Source: Adiantum capillus-veneris (lineage: Eukaryota; Streptophyta; Polypodiopsida; Polypodiales; Pteridaceae). From it: a stretch of 64,000 bases of DNA. The DNA is taken from NCBI GenBank assembly GCA_014529385.2, contig CM043963.1, forward strand, positions 66,628,895 to 66,692,894, written 5' to 3'. Below are positions 60,298-64,000 of the stretch, piece by piece; position 1 is the stretch's first letter, and each line of letters starts with the position of its first letter. A model generated the notes under the pieces. That model had not been told where the DNA came from. It ran no database searches and worked only from the letters and a program-made list of their open reading frames with translations. A program made the position numbers and the translations under genes.

Positions 60298-61261
60298 GTG
60301 ATGGAAGAATAATAATAGACTTAACCTTTTCTGGATCAGCCTCAATGCCGTTTTTTGACACCGTATGGCCCAATAAGTTCACCCTTGGCTGTGCTAGATG
60401 AAATTTCTTTGGATTTAGTTGTCCTCCACATTCATCATATCGAGCCAATACCATCTGTAGCTTCTCATGGTGTTCAACCCTACTGCTCTAGACACAAAAA
60501 TCATCCATAAAAGCTCTAACACAACTACCAATGAATGGTGCCAATACCCAATTTTCTCTCTCTTGATGGAAAGATGGTCCATTTGTCAACCCAAATGGAA
60601 ATATCGTGTAGCAATAACAACCCCATGGTGTAATGAAAGTTGTCTTTGTTCGGTCTTTAAGAGCAATCTTTAATTGAAAATAGCTTGAAAAACAATCACA
60701 CACATTGTACCTCTCATAACCTGCCACCATTGAATCAAAGATCTAATCAATGAATGGAAGAGGATACGGGTTCTTCTTAGTGGCTACATTTAAGGGTTTA
60801 AAATATACACAAATCCTATGCTTTCCATCCTTCTTTGGGCTGACTACTACTGGACTCATCGATTTTGTGGTCTCCATTGGGACTATGAACCCTGCCTCCA
60901 ATCACTTGTCCACCTCTTCCCGCAAGACTTCCATCTGCTCTTGACCCATCCTTCTTAGCCTTGGCCACACTGGCTTAGCGCCTTCCTTCAGTTCTATATG
61001 CATCTCTTCTCCTTTGAACTCTCTAATCTCTTCATATGAAGTAATGAACACAACAGGAAAACTAGCCAGCCTATGAAAATATATCTCCTTCTCCATAGTT
61101 GAGAGGTCTCCACTGATCACTTGTGTCATCAATTCCTGCTTCTTTGACAATTCAACCTCGGTTTGCATCAACCCTTCAATCACTTCATAAGGCCCTTCAC
61201 TTTCATCTTCAATCTCATTTTCAAATGCAACTAAACAAAACTCATGGATTTCTTTGTCCAT
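60298..61261 (-). pseudogene. G3 reverse transcriptase
   Basis: In the frame 61261 to 60488 with stops: LKEGAKPVWPRLRRMGQEQ, SPVVVSPKKDGKHRICVYFK, CFSSYFQLKIALKDRTKTTF, ITPWGCYCYTIFPFGLTNGP and catalytic FMDDFCV. Downstream LNPKKFHLAQPRVNLLGHTV is the thumb. It shares ITPWGCY and FxDDFC with G1, so both belong to one branch. Stops lie near 60901, 60750 and 60487. It would copy element RNA into DNA. Confidence 0.82.
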
Positions 61262-61860
61262 AAGGAGAAATGCAATTTCAACATCCTCATCACTGCTGGT
61301 AGTAATATCATTGTCCTCGTCAGATACTGTGGAATAGTCTTCATCACTAGGCTCATCCTCATCTCATAAATCTCCTCCATTAATTTCCTTGTGTCCATAT
61401 TATATAGCTTCTTGGCACCTGTCTTTCCATAGAGGCTAATCGTACCACATCTCCAATCTTGAACAACTCCCACTGCACGGAACCATGGTCTGCCTAGTAT
61501 AATAGGATATGCTCCTAACCCCGCTGGCATCACATGAAAATCAACCACCACCTTTGCATCATATGCCTCCACTTCTAAGCTCTTTACAACACCCAAACAT
61601 TTTACTTTCTGATCGTTTGCCAATCTGATCCAAAAGCCTCACACCCCAGTCACTGTAAGACCCATCTTCTCAACACATGAGCGTGTTATGACACATATTT
61701 GGGCTCTGCCATAAACATAACCTTGTCCCAGATTTTTTCTTTTGTGCCACACATCTACTATTGGGCAAATGTCTTGTAGCTCATCCATTGCCAACACCTT
61801 CACTGAACCTCTCTCTCTGGTTCTTTCTCCATTGGATTAACCATCCTCTTCCACTGTCAC
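61231..61860 (-). pseudogene. G3 protease
   Basis: Retropepsin-like sequence: VYGRAQICVITRSCVEKMGL is aligned with the VDGGAQIC of G1, so the catalytic Asp is replaced by Tyr. Then come LANDQKVKCLGVVKS and YPIILGRPWFRAVGVVQDW. Frame 61623-61231 is open; the active-site part lies upstream behind a stop. With the catalytic residue lost it cannot cleave. Confidence 0.7.
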
Positions 61861-63235
61861 TTTAGCTTAAGCACCATCTCTATAAGATCCCCAAAAGTAA
61901 CATCTGCTTTCCTGCTTGTTAGATCCTCCTTCAAGTCATAGCTTAATTGCCCATCTCCTAGTGGAAAATCTGAAACATGAAACTTGTGACGAGCCCTTCT
62001 TTTCCTCTTGGCCTTAACATCTTTGCCTTCTTGGCTCTTTCCCTTCTTCTTACTAGGACGTGGGGCACTTCTTCCTTCCTTCTCCTGTGTGGTCGTCTTC
62101 CCAATAGGCATCACTAATGTATCCTCCAGCTTTGCTGCCTTCTCCAAGGTGATCACACTTATCACTTTTGTCTTTCCCTTTTCCTCTTGGGTTAATCCAC
62201 GGGTTCCTACTTCTCCCTTAATTTTAATGCCATAATCACTTGACCTAGTTAGCACCTATCTTGGCAATGGATACATGTCTCCCTCCATCCTTGGTGGCTT
62301 ATCACATTGCGGGCTGATATGGCCCAACTCTCTACAATTATAACACGTGGGCGTCTACCTCCAGACTCTACCATTGCTTTGTCCAACACCATTCCTAGGT
62401 TTTTCTTCACCTCTTGGCTGATTTGAAAGCCTCCCCCGACCTCGATTATTTCCCACATTACCTAGCATGTTTAGGCTAAGATTCTTCATTAAATCTACCA
62501 CTTGCCTCATGTCTTGTCTTAGCCCATCATCTTGCACTGCTTTAGTGACCACTATTGGCATAACCTGAGTAGTAATAGAAACCACTCACTCCTGATGAAC
62601 CCCTGGCATGCGACCTTGCGAAGAATCCATAGGCTAAAACTCAGACCTCCTCGGCAAAGACTCTACTCCTAGCTGACTCATTCTTCTCAGTTTCCACTCT
62701 TTGTTCCTCGCTACCTCTAGTGCATATTCATATGTCCTAGGCTTCTTTAGCTCCAGTCTCCAATGTATATTATCCCAAAGACCAGCCAAGAACCTGTCCT
62801 TCTTCATCATGTCAGGTGGGGGTACCTGTGGTGCTAAGGCCTTGCACATCCTCTCCCATGCCATTGAAAACTTACGTATGTATGCATTTACTTGCTCACC
62901 TTTTGTTTGCACCAAACCCTATACTTCTTGACACACTTTCTCAAGATCTTCTGTCTTCACAAACTCCACTTCCAATCCATGCCGTAGATTGTCCCAACTT
63001 AATCTCACAAGTGGATTAGCCGCACGCAACTCCCCTTCAAATGCTTTGGACCAAACTTGTGCATCACTCTTCAAACAAATCTGGAGAAGACTTAACATCT
63101 GCACTCGATCATGAATTTGATTGCTAATGTAGGCAACCTCCATCTTTTCCAAAAGTCTTCAAAATCTTCATCACTTCTTCCATGAAATTCCGGATAAGAG
63201 AAAGCTATGGTTACCCAAGTTTTGATGCTTTGAGA
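61857..63235 (-). pseudogene. G3 gag
   Basis: Segments at 63152, 62915, 62585 and 62255 share one minus-strand frame separated by stops. Upstream to about 63235, SYPEFHGRSDEDFEDFW is in another frame. The capsid domain includes LRAANPLVRLSWDNLRHGLE and FLAGLWDNIHWRLELKKP. The CCHC knuckle CYNCRELGHISPQC is read in a shifted frame near 62300-62345. A basic segment follows (RPSKKKGKSQEGKDVKAKRK). It would package element RNA. Confidence 0.78.
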
Positions 63236-64000
63236 ACCCCTTTGAAAACACGTGCAAGAACCCAAAACTTTTTACTAACTTAATCCCCAAAAACTTCAAC
63301 GGAGCTCATCTTTAGATAAGGACAAATACATGCACATCAAATGCGTTTTCATAGTTAATCATCAAAATTACAACAGGAAAATCTCTCTTACTTTTCTTGG
63401 CCCGAACATAAAGACTATGTGCTGGTTAAAAAAAATATTCCTAGACATCTGGATTCTTTATGTTAAATAGAAAGGAGTGAATTGAGGTCCACTTTGATCA
63501 TCCATTAAATCCAACCATGCAGCTTCCAAGAAGGCACATCTGACTTATCCTCTGATTTTGCCAGAATTTCAACAACATAACATCATAAATGGCTCAAAAG
63601 ACCAAAAAACCTGCCATCACAACTTGGAAAAATTTCGACAGAGTTTCGAGTAGTAAGAACCCAAAATATAGACTGTATATGTATGCATAACCTCCAACAA
63701 TAGAATCCGAGCATCAAGTAGGAAAGCATATCCAAATCTCATTTAGTCAAGTCTCAAAAATGACTAACTTCCAAACCAAGTCTCAAAAATGGCCGGGACT
63801 GCCAAAAAAAACCAAGTATGGCTTCACAAAGGCATACAATGGCAGTATCCACAAGTAACGTACAATACCAGACAATGCGCTCAAACATGCACCAAATGAT
63901 GCATACCTAAGGCGACTGCAAGTGACTCCACTGTCAATATATTACTCTACTCCAGCTACCTGTACCTATGTGAATCACTTGAACATGTACCTGTAACCTG
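63236..64000. other. No gene seen; probable leader or LTR of G3
   Basis: Lies upstream of the G3 gag on the minus strand. No primer binding site, TATA box or small ORFs a/b were found. Confidence 0.35.

Overview
The window looks like repeat-rich nuclear DNA of a land plant. Almost all recognisable coding sequence belongs to Ty3/gypsy LTR retrotransposons and LINEs in different states of decay. Very long (CT)n/(GA)n tracts recur, and no dense gene track, rRNA or tRNA gene was seen. Plant-type features are a tRNA-iMet primer binding site (TGGTATCAGAGC), a chromodomain-type gypsy element, and Tat-like gypsy elements with two RNase H domains. A non-seed plant such as a fern is possible, but this is only an inference.

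Layout. 1-10863: a tandem gypsy array (family G1, minus strand). Copy 1 (1-6010) and the 3' half of copy 2 (8706-10863) share one 2.7 kb LTR (6011-8705). 10861-14560: the 3' half of an unrelated gypsy element (G2, plus strand) abuts copy 2 head to head. 14560-16082: an LTR-like leader with TATA box and two short ORFs. 16660-20466: an APE-type LINE cut off at a (CT)n tract. 20530-36060: a third, older G1 copy (plus strand), interrupted by a chromovirus (G4, 27285-35471) flanked by the 5-bp target duplication TCAAG. 36652-40860: a decayed protein-kinase-like gene on the minus strand, with a candidate TATA box, 5' exon and long intron holding a foldback (MITE-like) element. 40861-45900: tandem and direct repeats and microsatellites. 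45940-49423: gag and protease remnants of another retroelement (G5). 49560-50640: an L1-like LINE reverse-transcriptase pseudogene. 53090-56583: a long unrecognised degenerate coding region. 56700-57300: repeated MluI-centred palindromes. 58500-63235: a decayed Tat-like gypsy element (G3, minus strand).

The most interesting signal is a pair of small paralogous ORFs (about 70-72 codons, called a and b) in the leader between primer binding site and gag of G1. A diverged pair lies at 15655-16082 and a truncated b at 22627-22749. The two full pairs align without gaps at 42/72 and 44/70 identical residues, while third codon positions in the conserved blocks are nearly randomised. That is the pattern of purifying selection on protein sequence. 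ORFs a and b also resemble each other (24/53 in the shared module). I do not recognise the family. Its position recalls the extra pre-gag ORF of Ogre/Tat elements.

The elements would each supply gag, protease, reverse transcriptase, RNase H and integrase for their own copying. Nearly all carry stops, frameshifts or deletions, so the window reads as a nested graveyard with G4 the youngest datable insertion.
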